Origin: Erpobdella octoculata
Lineage: Eukaryota; Annelida; Clitellata; Hirudinida; Erpobdellidae
DNA length: 64,000 nucleotides
NCBI GenBank assembly: GCA_963978895.1
Contig: OZ022238.1
Span: 11,717,342-11,781,341, forward strand
Direction of reading: 5' to 3'
The translations under genes were made by a program, and so were the position numbers. Each line of letters begins with the position of its first letter. Within the stretch, counting starts at the first letter, position 1. Below the pieces are notes generated by a model, which searched no databases, was not told the origin of the DNA, and worked only from the letters and a program-made list of their open reading frames with translations. Below are positions 12,945 through 23,694 of the stretch, piece by piece.

Positions 12945-13349
12945 TCAGGTCTGCCATTCGTTCAAAAGCTCTCTGCGTATTGTTCTTTTTATGTCAAATA
13001 TCTCTGGCATAATCTCAATCTCTATTTCAGGATGTTTGGTAGCTTTTTTGGCAAGACAATCTGCCATTTCATTTTCACATATGCCCACGTGGCTAGGTAC
13101 CCAAATCAGGGTAATTGTTTTCCCTTCTTTTGAGAGGTTGGATGCTAGTGTTAGGACTGATTCCACAAGAGCAGATTTTTGAGCATTTGCGGAATTTTTC
13201 AATGAAAGCATAGAGCTATATGAATCCGTAAATAGTTCTATTTTATGTGGACCGTCTGGTTGTGCCATCCACTCCAAGCCGCATTTTATAGCCGTTAACT
13301 CAGCCGTATAAATACTAACGGCATTGGTGACTCTCTTAGCCATTTTCAT
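12945..13349 (-). pseudogene. RNase H domain, main part
   Basis: Contains YTAELTAI (catalytic Glu), LFTDS (catalytic Asp) and WVPSHVGICENEMAD (the His...Asn...Asp element). These are the conserved landmarks of retrotransposon RNase H, which removes the RNA from the RNA:DNA hybrid. It overlaps the preceding frame by four bases. Confidence 0.85.
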
Positions 13350-14185
13350 ATTTTTTCCGGGATATAAATTCCCACCGCTGCTACATTGTCTATTTTAGAT
13401 GCCTCTGTGTACATATGTGTTGAATCTGTATATGTAGCAATCAGTTCCTTAGCTTTTTGGAGAATTGACGGATCATCCTTCTTTAACCCCACCAGCTCTT
13501 CGTTAAAAAGAGGTGGAATAAATTTCCATGGTGGAGTTAGAGAAGGAGTTAAGGGGACTGGGTTGAATTTGTCAACTATTTTGTTTAATGCCGCTGTTCT
13601 TTTGGCTGCTAGATGTTCAGCTTCTTTTACTTTTCTGTGAAAGAACCATCGCCATTTAACCCCTTCTTGTCCTCTGGGAGGTACAAAGACGTCTTTTGCC
13701 GGATGGTTTGGAATGATCTTGGTTTTAGTGGCAAGGTTTGTAATTAACATCTTTCGTCGTATATCGAGTGGAGGAACTCCGCATTCAATTTGTAGAGCGG
13801 CCAAACTGGTTCCAACCATTGCCCCGCAAGCTGTTTTTAAGGCACTATATTGGATTTTCTCGAGTCTTTGTTTTTGAGATTCTGACGCACTGTCAAATGC
13901 TTCGCAGCCAAACTCCATCACTGACCGTATGGCGCATCGGTAGAAAAGCATCAGTGTTTCTTTGCCGCATCCCCAGCTTTGCCCTGTCAGGTATCGCATG
14001 ATATTTAATCTTTTTTTGCAACGATCAACGATCTTATCAATGTGTTTTTTCCAGGTTAATTTTGAGTCAAATATTATACCAAGAAATGTAGCTTCGCTCT
14101 TCCAACTGAATTTTTTGTCATCCTTACAAATAGGTAGGGAGTTTGTTCGGAATTCATTGTATTTTGTAAAACAGACTGCTACCAA
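13346..14185 (-). pseudogene. RT thumb/connection and start of RNase H
   Basis: This frame follows the palm after a frameshift. It holds the SEATFLGIIFD thumb-type motif, the WKKHIDKI segment and a long connection region. It ends with YTEASK...AAVGIY, the first strand of RNase H. In active enzymes that motif is usually T-D-G/A-S, so here the first catalytic Asp appears as Glu. A second frameshift at about 13346 splits RNase H from its remainder. Confidence 0.8.
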
Positions 14186-14242
14186 TTTCTCGGTTGACAG
14201 TTTGAATCCCCAATTGAGAAAGAATGTTTGGATTTCGTTTAA

Positions 14243-14524
14243 TCAAGTCTGTAAGCAGTTTCGCATAGAATGTGGGTCTTTTCCTGAAATCCATATTGCT
14301 ACATCGTCCGCACATATAGATGTCCGAATTCCATGGATTTCTTGACAAGGGATGTCGCTCATAATAACAACGAACAAAAGGGGGCTCAGGACAGAACCCT
14401 GTGGGGTACCATTTTCTAACAATACCGGGTCTGACAACGTGGATCCCACACGAACCATGGCCTCTCGATTGTTCAAGAAGCTATGGATCCATTTTAAAAT
14501 CTTTCCTCTGACACCAATCTTCAA
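14243..14524 (-). pseudogene. reverse transcriptase, palm fragment
   Basis: Ninety-odd residues containing GTPQGSVLSPLLF (motif B) and, near the end, CADDVAIW. The latter is the catalytic palm motif with Cys in place of the usual Tyr or Phe. The fingers and motif A are missing because the copy is truncated at about 14528. The frame is lost at 14243 and continues in another frame from 14185. Confidence 0.85.
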
Positions 14525-14632
14525 GCTTTAAAAAAAGCCCCTCTTGCCACATTAGATCGATTGGGGAAGACGATTGAAATAATCAAGATATACAATCGAT
14601 ATTCAAGTACAGATAAGCAGGAGTAATTTCAA

Positions 14633-15939
14633 ATGGCAAATTCTACTCAAAGAGCGAAGAACCGATGGAGGAAAGAACGAATACTGTCGTGTTGGAAAAC
14701 AAAAACATGATGGAAAAGTTTGGGAGACAATAGGAAAAAAGAAAAAAATAGTTCGAAGCGGATAAATCACGGAGCAGCAAAGTGAACCAGCCAATAAACG
14801 CTTTCATGGAAATGCTGAACAATCTCCACGTACAGAAGTTCCACAAACATCTGAAGCAGCCATGATTCAGATTCAAATTATTGAGGCCAAAAAACTTGTC
14901 GACCCATTTAAAGTGCAAAAATTCTTTGACACTTTATTTAGTCGAAAAGTAGAAATAAAAGCCCGAGGGTCAAGGTTGGGTGTGCTGGTCCTTTCGGCAA
15001 AAGAAAAAGAGAATGTTTTCTCTTTGTCCAAAGTAGAAAACTACCCAGTTAAGGTATTCAAGACAAGACCAGAACCTGTTTCAAAGGTTGTCATTACAGG
15101 GCACCTGGAACTGAAAACATCAAGACATCGACCGGGAGTACAACTGCGTATCGAATAACAAAAAAGATAAAAGAAGTAGTAAGCACAACAACGGCTGTAA
15201 TCCTTACATACCCCAAAGGCGAAGCACCGGAAAGAGTTAGATTCGCCTACTTAGTTTTTCGTACACACCCCTATGTACAAGAACCACTTCGTTGTTTCAA
15301 ATGCAACGGTTTTGGTCACAAAGCAAAGGATTGCAGAAATACATAAATAAATGTTCGCTTTGCACCAAAGATCATGATTTCAAATCATGTCCTGAGAAGG
15401 AAAAAGAGAAAAAAGAACGCCCTCGTGTATGCGCAAGCTGTGGAAAGAATGGACATTGCACAGGAAGTAAAGCCTGTCCAAAATATGTTTTCTCCATGAA
15501 AGTCAATTCAGCTGTTGCGAAAGAAGGTATTTCCTATGCCGCTGCCTTGAAAAAGGTTGTGTCAAAAAAGCCTTTTACCAAAAAAAATACAGCACAGAAA
15601 AAGCCAGAACAAATGTCCAAAGACACACCAAAAAAGAGCGGTTCTGAAAAGAAAACGCCTGTCACACAAACTCATAATAAGAAAAAACAAGCTATTGCTA
15701 AAAACAAAGAAAAAGAGAAGAAAGCATCAACAGATGAAAAAAAGACAGGAAAACGTGATGAACCAATGAGCTTGCCAACGATACAGGGGCTTGTCGAGGA
15801 GATTCAGGAAATAACAAAAAACATACCACAAATGCTCTTGGAAGCTGTAATGAAAGCCATTATAAAAATGTTCAATAACATCCTTAAATACAATGGCTTT
15901 CAGGCGTACCCTGGAGATATGGAGGTTTCCGAATCTTAA
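14633..15939 (+). pseudogene. gag-like ORF1 with three CCHC knuckles
   Basis: ORF1 seems to start at ATG 14633 (MANSTQRAKNRW) but is broken. An open part runs 14862-15158, the next frame carries RFAYLVFRTHPYVQEP and the first knuckle (CFKCNGFGHKAKDC), and the frame from 15292 to the stop at 15937-15939 carries the second and third (CSLCTKDHDFKSC, CASCGKNGHCTGSKAC). Such knuckles bind RNA in the retrotransposon particle. A Lys-rich tail follows. At least three frameshifts or stops make it non-functional. Confidence 0.82.
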
Positions 15940-15987
15940 AATTTGAATCCTCTAGAAAACATTATAAACCAGTTCAAAAAACCAAAC

Positions 15988-16415
15988 ATGGACAACAACC
16001 TTACCATTTTACAGTGGAACTGTCAAAGTATTAAGCGAGAGTCAACGAACTAAATATTTCTATTGGAAAAATGGAAAAAATTCCCGACATCATTGCCCTG
16101 CAGGAAACATGGCTGAAAGAGGGCAATAACTGTAGTCTTTCAGGTTATAATATTGTCAGGCTGGATAGAGGTCGCCATCAAGGAGGAGGGGTCGCAACAC
16201 TCCTCCGAGATGGCATTTCATACACCTCGCAAACCATAGAACAAAACGAATATGAGTCACTACTTGTGACCATTTCTTCTGAAAAGGGATCAAACATCAC
16301 CATTATCAATGCATACGTTCCACCAAATGCCAATCATCAAATACTGTTATCTACACTGGAAAAGTCATTCATTTATACCAATTCAATTGTATTAGGTGAC
16401 TTCAATGAATTGAAT
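15988..16415 (+). pseudogene. ORF2 N-terminus, APE-type endonuclease
   Basis: Begins at ATG 15988 with LTILQWNCQSI (catalytic Asn), frameshifts, and from about 16070 reads PDIIALQETWL (catalytic Glu) and later VLGDFN (Asp/Asn motif). This enzyme nicks target DNA for target-primed reverse transcription. The C-terminal third of the endonuclease and the RT are missing because sequence of the foldback family starts at about 16425. Confidence 0.82.
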
Positions 16416-16424
16416 GAGGTGAAT

Positions 16425-16800
16425 TTTGTCGTAGGCTGTTTTTCCGATACCATCAAATAAATAGTGTTTTTCATAGGCGGTTTTTTCACTATCACCCATT
16501 TGACATGGTTTTTTTCGTAGGCTATTTTTTCCAAATCGCCGATTAAAGGTTTTTTTTACGTAGGCATTTTTTCCTAAATCATCCAATCAAATAGAAGACC
16601 ATTCCAAAACGTGTACAAGTGAAAAATCATCTGCTACTAACTATTTTAGTCACACGCATCGCTTGCGAAGCGTGCGTAAAGTTATTACTATATTAGCGCA
16701 TTGGTGTTGTTTTTGTGCTTAGAGTGCGTTTTGAGTTCGACTAATATGTAAAAACTCACACGCTTCGCGCGCGAAGCGTGCGTCAAGTGCTGGTTTTAAT
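16425..16800. mobile_element. one arm of a foldback-family element
   Basis: Degenerate copies of a CGTAGGC(T)GTTTTTTC unit are followed by a unique block containing CCAAAACG, ATCTGCTACT and the palindrome CGCTTCGCGCGCGAAGCG. The arm ends near CGTCAAGTGCTGG. The same order, in both orientations, fills 39.6-44.6 kb. Only one arm is present here, abutting the truncated endonuclease. Confidence 0.7.
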
Positions 16801-17267
16801 TAATGCCGAAGCGTTTCGGAAAAAAAACTCTCTATTTTCAAGGCCATGTAAAAAAAGTTAACACAACGAAGAACCAAAAGAACGGAAACTAAAACAAACG
16901 AAAATGTTCCTCAAATATTCGAAAAACGAAAGGAGAAAAAAAAATTAATACAAATAAATAAAATATAATAACAAGTAAATAAATAATAAAATAAAATAAA
17001 TAACAACTAAAAAATAGGGGGGATAAACAAGATACGATCTACTTCTTTTGCCGACACATTACACAGCGAATCGTTGGAATGTTGATTCTATTTTTAAAGT
17101 GAGAAACCCGAACTTGACCTAAACGCAGTGTTTTAAAAAACTAAAACCCGAACTCCGAGCTTTCAAAAACTCAAAAAAGTTTTCAAAGCTTGGTACATTT
17201 AAAAAAAGCTTGAATTAAGAATCATTTTGAGGCATTTTGTGACATGAACAACATTCTTTCTGCAGTG
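16801..17267. other. no gene seen
   Basis: A-rich DNA. From about 17105 there are scattered AACCCGAAC words like those at 18095. Confidence 0.5.
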
Positions 17268-17407
17268 TGGTTCCATGGCACCTCTGAACAGTTGCTTAGA
17301 TGAATCTGCTTAATGGACAGATAAATAGCATTTAGTATGGTTCCATGGCACCCCTGAACAGTTGCTTAGAAGAATCTGCTTAATGGACAGATAAATAGCA
17401 TTTAGTT
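17268..17407 (+). repeat. 70-bp unit, two tandem copies
   Basis: The unit beginning TGGTTCCATGGCACC and ending CATTTAGTA occurs at 17268-17337 and again at 17338-17407 with a few differences. Confidence 0.85.
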
Positions 17408-17542
17408 ATAATCACATAGGCCAAAAAAGTAAGCTAATTTTGTCTGCAACTGGAGCGGATCTTCCTGTACTGGAAATTATTTTGCACATAAATACATATA
17501 ATAACAATCCTTAAAATAAATGATAAAACAAACAACAACTAA

Positions 17543-17700
17543 TTTTGTGAGACGTGTTGGTCTAGTGGTTTAGACACCGGCTTGGATATCCGTAGTATCC
17601 GGTTTCCATTCCATGTTTGGGCACGTAGTTTTCTTGAGCAAGAAACTAACCAGCTCCCATTTGCTCAGGTTTACTCAGTCTCATTCTTAACAAGTCAATA
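17543..17700 (+). repeat. tRNA-derived SINE-like element
   Basis: TTGGTCTAGTGGTTTAGAC matches an A box with D-arm, and CCGGTTTCCATTCC is a B-box-like stretch about 40 bp later. A body follows with CTTGAGCAAGAAACTAACC and CATTTGCTCAGG. The same body style is seen in the unit at 51283. The tail is not clear, and the boundaries are approximate. Confidence 0.6.
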
Positions 17701-18094
17701 AATGAGTGTTGATTTGTATTTGTTTCATGTAACGGTACCCTAAGTGTAATTATCTTTTACAACAATATTTTAATACATTTTTATAAGATCTATTTTTTAA
17801 ATCATCTTTGAAGAATAATTTTACCCATGATTTTATGTTATAGTTACATAATTCGTTATGATAAAAACGCGATGCTTTAATGTAATGTTAGACCAATTTC
17901 AGAAAAAATCTACTTTTAAACAGAATTCAAGGAAAATAAAATAAAATTATAGACAAGATTGACGAACATAAGTATTTACTGTAGTAAATATTTCCCAAAT
18001 ATTTCACTAGATCAGTTTAGCCAATAATAAAATATATATTAGTGCTAAAATCACTCTCAGGCGCATTTCCAAAATTATTAAAATTGTAATACCC
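17701..18094. other. no gene seen
   Basis: AT-rich sequence after the SINE-like unit. Confidence 0.5.
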
Positions 18095-18293
18095 AAATTC
18101 GACCCAAACCCGACCCGAAACCGTAAGTTTTTAATTTTGAAACTCGAACCCAAAACTTTAAAATCAATAACCCTTACCCGAACCCAAACCCATTGTTTGA
18201 AAAGTTGAAAACCCGAAACTGGTTTTTTGAAAAATGAAAACCCGAACATTTAAAATTCAAGAACCCGAACCCGAAAAAGCCAAAAAGTCGTAC
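18095..18293 (-). repeat. degenerate CCCGAACCCGAA array
   Basis: Irregular repeats of AACCCGAAC interspersed with A/T-rich words. A strand-reversed equivalent (TTTTCGGGTTCGGGTAT) lies at 59497-59694. The open frame inside is a repeat artefact. Confidence 0.75.
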
Positions 18294-18297
18294 CCAT

Positions 18298-19607
18298 GAC
18301 ATATACCATATATCAACTAACATAATTCCTATGTCTGTATTGTTCAAAGCAAAAGATCGCTAGACATTGAAGATGTCTTACGAAGATATGGCATGAAATT
18401 AAGTAGCATTAATTTTCTTGAACCAGGTTCGATCCAAAGCATTCAACATTAATCAGGTAGAGCAACCAACTTGTATAATTACCGTATTTAAGCATTTGAA
18501 TCGATTGAGATCCTGACCTGATTGAACTTTATATAATAATGACAGAAAAGAAAAACGTTCGTTATTTAACATCTGAAAGTTCGATGAAAACTAAAAAATC
18601 TTCATTTTGACAGTGTATTTCTAGTATACACAACCTTGAAAGTCAGTGGGGGAAGGTTTTAGTGAGAAAAACTTTATGCATTGCTACACCATTCTTCCGA
18701 TCGTAATAACATTTTCACACAACCTTGAGAATCAAGGGGAATCAAATATAGTAAAAAAAATTTAAATCTGTCACAAAATGAGCGGAGCGGAGCGGGTGAG
18801 TAAGCGGGGGTTTTTAGAGTTTTCTTTTCGTTTTTCTCTAGCTCCGTTTAATTCCCCGTTTTCTCTCCCGCTCCTGGTCGCTTTCCCGTTTTTGCTTGCT
18901 CTCCCACTCCCGGTCGCTTTCCCGCTTCCGGTCACTTTCCCGATTCCGGTCGCTTTCCCGCCCCATCTATCTTTTTTTTTTAACGTTTATTTATTCAACA
19001 AGGTTGATGAAAGGAGTTACTTCCGCGAGACAATCAACCTTAAAATGTTGTAATCACTCAAAACAAATAAAATCAATACAAATTCATAATAAAATCAAAA
19101 AGAAAAAAAGTCAACAGAAAACTGAAAATGTCATAAAAAAATTTGAAAAAATTGAGGTAAAATTATAATAAGATGTTCGTATAGCAATCTAAGTCTTTAT
19201 TTACACTGAAAACCTTTGCTGACTTTTTGAAGGTTTGTAAAGAAGACATATTTAGATTTGCAAACGCATTATTCCAAATCTTCGGGCCTAGGTATTTAAT
19301 GAAATATTTTCGAAGATTAGTTTTATAAGTACCTATTCAAACATTTTCAACTATACGTAGGTTGTTAGAATGGACATTTTTTGATAAAATAAAGTAATTT
19401 GTAAATATTGCGGGTAATTCATTATTAAAATATTTAAACATAAAAATTAAAGCTTGATAAACATAAATTTGGTCCAATTTCAACAATTGTCCTTGGTAAA
19501 AAAATGTAGAAGTAGAAGCAAAACGGGGTGCCTTGAAGATGACTCTTATGCATCGTTTCTGCAGGGTTGACAATTGTCTTCTTGCTTTCTTGGATGTTGG
19601 ACACCAT
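18298..19607 (+). repeat. 1310-bp tandem duplication, copy 1
   Basis: Begins GACATATACCATATATC and ends GGATGTTGGACACCAT. The following 1310 bp repeat it, with no difference seen on reading. The unit contains a CTAG-family module (about 18660-18970) and the 3' end of a minus-strand RT element (about 19170-19607). Confidence 0.92.
18660..18970 (+). mobile_element. microsatellite-associated element, fused modules (copy in duplication 1)
   Basis: Contains the block GCATTGCTACACCATTC...AACCTTGAGA...AGCGGAGCGGAGCGGGTGAG, fused directly to GGGGTTTTTAGAG and the CCCGGTCGCTTTCCCG minisatellite. In other copies these two modules are separated by a microsatellite. It occurs again at 19970-20280 in the duplicate. 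Confidence 0.7.
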
Positions 19608-20917
19608 GACATATACCATATATCAACTAACATAATTCCTATGTCTGTATTGTTCAAAGCAAAAGATCGCTAGACATTGAAGATGTCTTACGAAGATATG
19701 GCATGAAATTAAGTAGCATTAATTTTCTTGAACCAGGTTCGATCCAAAGCATTCAACATTAATCAGGTAGAGCAACCAACTTGTATAATTACCGTATTTA
19801 AGCATTTGAATCGATTGAGATCCTGACCTGATTGAACTTTATATAATAATGACAGAAAAGAAAAACGTTCGTTATTTAACATCTGAAAGTTCGATGAAAA
19901 CTAAAAAATCTTCATTTTGACAGTGTATTTCTAGTATACACAACCTTGAAAGTCAGTGGGGGAAGGTTTTAGTGAGAAAAACTTTATGCATTGCTACACC
20001 ATTCTTCCGATCGTAATAACATTTTCACACAACCTTGAGAATCAAGGGGAATCAAATATAGTAAAAAAAATTTAAATCTGTCACAAAATGAGCGGAGCGG
20101 AGCGGGTGAGTAAGCGGGGGTTTTTAGAGTTTTCTTTTCGTTTTTCTCTAGCTCCGTTTAATTCCCCGTTTTCTCTCCCGCTCCTGGTCGCTTTCCCGTT
20201 TTTGCTTGCTCTCCCACTCCCGGTCGCTTTCCCGCTTCCGGTCACTTTCCCGATTCCGGTCGCTTTCCCGCCCCATCTATCTTTTTTTTTTAACGTTTAT
20301 TTATTCAACAAGGTTGATGAAAGGAGTTACTTCCGCGAGACAATCAACCTTAAAATGTTGTAATCACTCAAAACAAATAAAATCAATACAAATTCATAAT
20401 AAAATCAAAAAGAAAAAAAGTCAACAGAAAACTGAAAATGTCATAAAAAAATTTGAAAAAATTGAGGTAAAATTATAATAAGATGTTCGTATAGCAATCT
20501 AAGTCTTTATTTACACTGAAAACCTTTGCTGACTTTTTGAAGGTTTGTAAAGAAGACATATTTAGATTTGCAAACGCATTATTCCAAATCTTCGGGCCTA
20601 GGTATTTAATGAAATATTTTCGAAGATTAGTTTTATAAGTACCTATTCAAACATTTTCAACTATACGTAGGTTGTTAGAATGGACATTTTTTGATAAAAT
20701 AAAGTAATTTGTAAATATTGCGGGTAATTCATTATTAAAATATTTAAACATAAAAATTAAAGCTTGATAAACATAAATTTGGTCCAATTTCAACAATTGT
20801 CCTTGGTAAAAAAATGTAGAAGTAGAAGCAAAACGGGGTGCCTTGAAGATGACTCTTATGCATCGTTTCTGCAGGGTTGACAATTGTCTTCTTGCTTTCT
20901 TGGATGTTGGACACCAT
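19608..20917 (+). repeat. 1310-bp tandem duplication, copy 2
   Basis: Same unit as 18298-19607. At its right edge (ACACCAT, 20911-20917) the minus-strand RT element continues uninterrupted into 20918 and beyond. Copy 2 is therefore the arrangement continuous with the original element, and copy 1 is the added one. A short CCAT is shared at the junctions. Confidence 0.92.
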
Positions 20918-21060
20918 ATGATGTTACAATAGTTGAAGTAAGGATAGATAAAAGAGTAGTAAATAGTAAGTAAAGTAGATTTGCTTAATAGATGAGAAGA
21001 CTTATAGAGAACACCAATATTGCGAGAAACTTTTTTACATACACTACTTATATGATCATC

Positions 21061-21426
21061 CTATGTAAGAAATTCATTGATATATACTCCTAGAAACTTA
21101 GAGGAAGATACATTAATTATCTTAGAGTTTTCAATAAAAATGTCTATAGAGGCTGCTGGCATAAGCGTAGAGCGATGTTTGTGGAATGCTATGAAGTTAG
21201 TTTTTGCTGCATTAAGTGATAGTTTATTACCTTTGAACCAGTCCGAAACTAATTTCAGTTCGGTATTGGTTTTACTAATTAGGTCCTTAAGATTCTTATC
21301 TGCTGCTAGTACATTAGTGTCATCTGCAAATAGAAAAAAGTTAACAAACTTTGTCGAATGGACAATATCATTAATAAAAGGATAAACAAAAGTGGACCTA
21401 ATATTGAGCCCTGGGGCACTCCGCAA
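21061..21426 (-). pseudogene. reverse transcriptase, palm C and thumb
   Basis: Continues the RT after the frameshift. It contains FINDIV, the catalytic FLFADDTNV, NKLSLNAAKTNFIAFH and SSKFLGVYI. The remaining C-terminus is in other frames down to about 20480, including the stretch LQKRCIRVIFKAPRF, which is also duplicated at 19.5 kb. Confidence 0.8.
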
Positions 21427-21914
21427 GTTATTTTATTCAGGGTTGAACACCTGCGTTTATAGAAAACACATTGTTTTCTATTAAACAAGTAACTCTCAAA
21501 CCATTTAATAGCTGCATTGCGAACACCATAATATTGCAATTTATTTAATAATATTTCATGATTCAGTGTATCAAAAGCTTTGCTCAAATCAAAGAATATA
21601 CCTATACAAAAATCATTATTTTCTAAGTTTTGAGAGACGTGGTCATACATCTGCATTATTGGCATATAGCTGGAATAGCCAGCTCGAAAACCAAATTGAA
21701 AATCATTAATTATTGAATTTGCACTTAGAAAATGATAGAGCCTAATATATACGATTTTTTCAAATAACTTGGACAAATACGGCAGTAAAGAAATAGGTCT
21801 ATAATTACAAACAGATGATTTACAGCCAGATTTATATATTGGGGCTATTTTTGCAATTTTAAGTTTATCAGGAAATGTACCAGTAACTAGTGAGACGTTG
21901 ATGATATAGGACAA
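21306..21914 (-). pseudogene. reverse transcriptase, fingers and palm A-B
   Basis: About 200 residues with IAKIAPIYKSG, NYRPISLLPYLSK, QFGFRAGYSS, DLSKAFDTLNH and GVPQGSILGPLLF. It loses the frame shortly before motif C. It lacks an N-terminal endonuclease because the element is truncated. Confidence 0.82.
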
Positions 21915-22206
21915 AATATAGCGACCTGGAACGACGGGAGAGCAACAGGAACGGAAAAGCGACCGGGAACGGGAAAGCCAGCGGGGAAGAAAACGGGAGC
22001 GAGAAAGACAAGCCTTCTAAAAAACCTCTAAACACCCCGGGCAACCAAGCGACCAAAATCGAAAGAGCTATCGGGAAAAAGAAAGTGACTGGAGCGGGAA
22101 AGCGACCGGGAGCCGGAAAGTGACCAGGAGCGGAGAGCAAGCAAGAACGGGAAAACAAGCGGGGAAGGAAACGGGAGCGAGAGAGACAAGCATTAGAAAA
22201 AACCTC
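21915..22206 (-). mobile_element. two CTAG-family modules, purine strand
   Basis: GGGAAAGCGACCGGGA-type repeats are followed by AGAAAAAACCTCT and a degenerate end reading AACTCGCTAG at 22197-22206. A second, inner copy of the CCTCTAAACACCCCGGGCAAC end lies at about 22023. Orientation is opposite to the modules in the 1310-bp unit. Confidence 0.65.
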
Positions 22207-22917
22207 TTAAAACTCGCTAGTTTCACAATGAATATCGATAGCTTAAACTGATTTTACTACATGTTAACATTACATAAAATCGGCATTCGACATTTGTAAG
22301 GCAATAATTAGAAAGGTGATTCTGATTCTGAAGACTTCAAACCAAAAAAAATCTTGTCAAATAACCTAGTAAAATCTTAGTTTTGCTCGCTTATTCAGAT
22401 ATTAGCGTTTAGATTAAAGCTCTGATTTGTTATACATAATTAATTGCAACAAGGTATTGATTAATGATTAACTATTGTTTGCCAAAATGAGTAAATTTAG
22501 AAAATTGACCCAAAGTTTAGCAGTAACGGAGATAATACAATTGCCCAAAAGAAATTTAAATACGGCTGGCTCAATTGTTTAAATTAAAAAAAAACTAAAT
22601 CAAATTACAAATTTCTTATTTATCTTTTGAATTATTTTTTTTGTAGGACAACCGTTATATCGTTTTTTGTTTCTGCCATCAAGCAACTAGCCGTGAAAAC
22701 ATTACATTTTTGAGCAAAATGCGCAATGTATACGTTGCCATGACTATTTTTTTCCTTATGATTACATTTTCTTTTTTTATGATATCTAAACGCCTAAGAT
22801 TGCACTTCTTAAAAGTAACCAATGCATGAGCATTCAGTCAGTTGGAAACACAGCATATCAAACAGAACTCGGCTGTTCAATAAAAACTCAGGAAAAAATA
22901 TATAGTACCTGTAGTGT
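22207..22917. other. no gene confirmed
   Basis: AT-rich sequence. An acceptor-like TTTTTTTTGTAG|GACAACC occurs at about 22647, but I cannot show an exon behind it. Confidence 0.4.
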
Positions 22918-23404
22918 ATGAAGAAGAAGGTAGTTATTACCTACAATCGCAAAGCTAGTGTCATGAAGCTTTTGTGGTCTTTACAAGACCTCGAACTTGA
23001 TGGTGACTAAGCGGCTTTAGAGATATGGATAGATCGGAAGGCTGACGGTACTGTGCACAATGAAACCTTTGAAGCCGTTAGTAATTTTAAATGGAATAAA
23101 GGACCAACTAGAGTTCACGTCCAGGAAGTCCACGTAGGAATTTTAGGTCAGTGGATTGACACGTGGAGAGCAATTAATGCTCCTCCTTTCAGCAAAATTC
23201 CAGAAACAGTTGCTGCAGCTCCGTTTGTTTCGTCAAAATATCGTGAAATGGCATTAATAGTTGAAGATGATTTAAATATATCATCTCAAGCTTATCGTTT
23301 TTTAAAAGCTGTTCATAAGAAATACAACGGGAGGCCTGATTATGCTGATTCCAGTCTGCAAAGTGATGAATTCACGGCTCACAACACTGGCAAACATCTG
23401 TCAG
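22918..23404 (+). pseudogene. glycosyltransferase-A-like exon with in-frame stop
   Basis: One frame from ATG 22918 to a good donor (CTGTCAG|GTAAAT, 23405). It encodes KKVVITYNRKASVMKLLWSL, then a TAA at 23008-23010, then WIDRKADG, VHVGILGQWIDTWR, ALIVEDDLNIS and FLKAVHKKY. An N-terminal VVITYNR strand, a conserved HVGI-GQW block and an acidic EDD resembling a DXD-type metal site are features of small GT-A-fold glycosyltransferases of animals. I name the fold, not the substrate. The stop makes this copy a pseudogene unless it reflects a sequencing error. No repeat ends flank it, so it is likely a host exon and not transposon cargo. Confidence 0.5.
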
Positions 23405-23694
23405 GTAAATGAATTTTTGAAATATTTAAAACTATTACTTTGTTCTCAATTTCATTTATTATTAAACGCTACCTAATGTCATTACGTTTTCTTATTACAA
23501 GCTATTAATTTGACGACTCGATTTTCTGCTGAAAAGTATTAAATCACAGACGCATAAAAAAGAGTTTAGTTTTTTTTTCTACACTGTTACATAGGTTTGT
23601 TGTAGAGTATGCTACATGTTATATTTGTAATCAATTTCTCACTTTTTCGGGACCAAAATAAATTGAAACCAACCAAAATAAAACAGAGTTTCAT
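23405..23694. other. intron-like AT-rich DNA
   Basis: Follows the donor of the glycosyltransferase exon. I see no further exon of that gene. Confidence 0.4.

Larger units (their letters stand above)
12449..14528 (-). mobile_element. 3' half of an I/R1-like non-LTR retrotransposon
   Basis: Read on the minus strand: the second half of a reverse transcriptase (from about 14524), the thumb/connection region, RNase H, and a C-terminal Cys/His motif, then a 3' UTR reaching about 12.45 kb. An RNase H domain after the RT is typical of the I, R1 and LOA groups. The copy breaks off abruptly inside the RT at about 14528, where an oppositely oriented gag/endonuclease half begins. Frameshifts separate the domains, so it is dead. 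Confidence 0.8.
14560..16425 (+). mobile_element. 5' half of an I-like non-LTR retrotransposon
   Basis: Plus-strand order: a 5' leader, a frameshifted gag with three CCHC knuckles, then the start of ORF2 with an APE-type endonuclease. It stops at about 16425, where a member of the GTAGGC foldback family begins. Its head faces the 3' half on the other strand, with only about 30 bp between them. Confidence 0.75.
20480..21914 (-). mobile_element. CR1-group non-LTR element, RT to 3' end
   Basis: Minus-strand reverse transcriptase, 5' truncated at about 21914 next to a GGGAAAGCGACC module. It contains YRPISLLPYLSKLFEKI (finger motif), FFDLSKAFDTLNH (motif A), CGVPQGSILGPLLF (motif B) and FLFADDTNVL (motif C, about 21310-21335). 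The thumb and the C-terminal IIWCPTSKK...LQKRCIRVIF region end near 20480. A frameshift near 21385 separates motif B from motif C. The closest clade (Crack/L2/CR1) cannot be decided by eye. Confidence 0.8.

Noticed and set aside
18778..19053. 91-codon protein starting MSGAERVSK, present twice
   Set aside because: It lies in the CTAG-family module and its minisatellite; the repetition comes from the 1310-bp duplication and not from a conserved gene.
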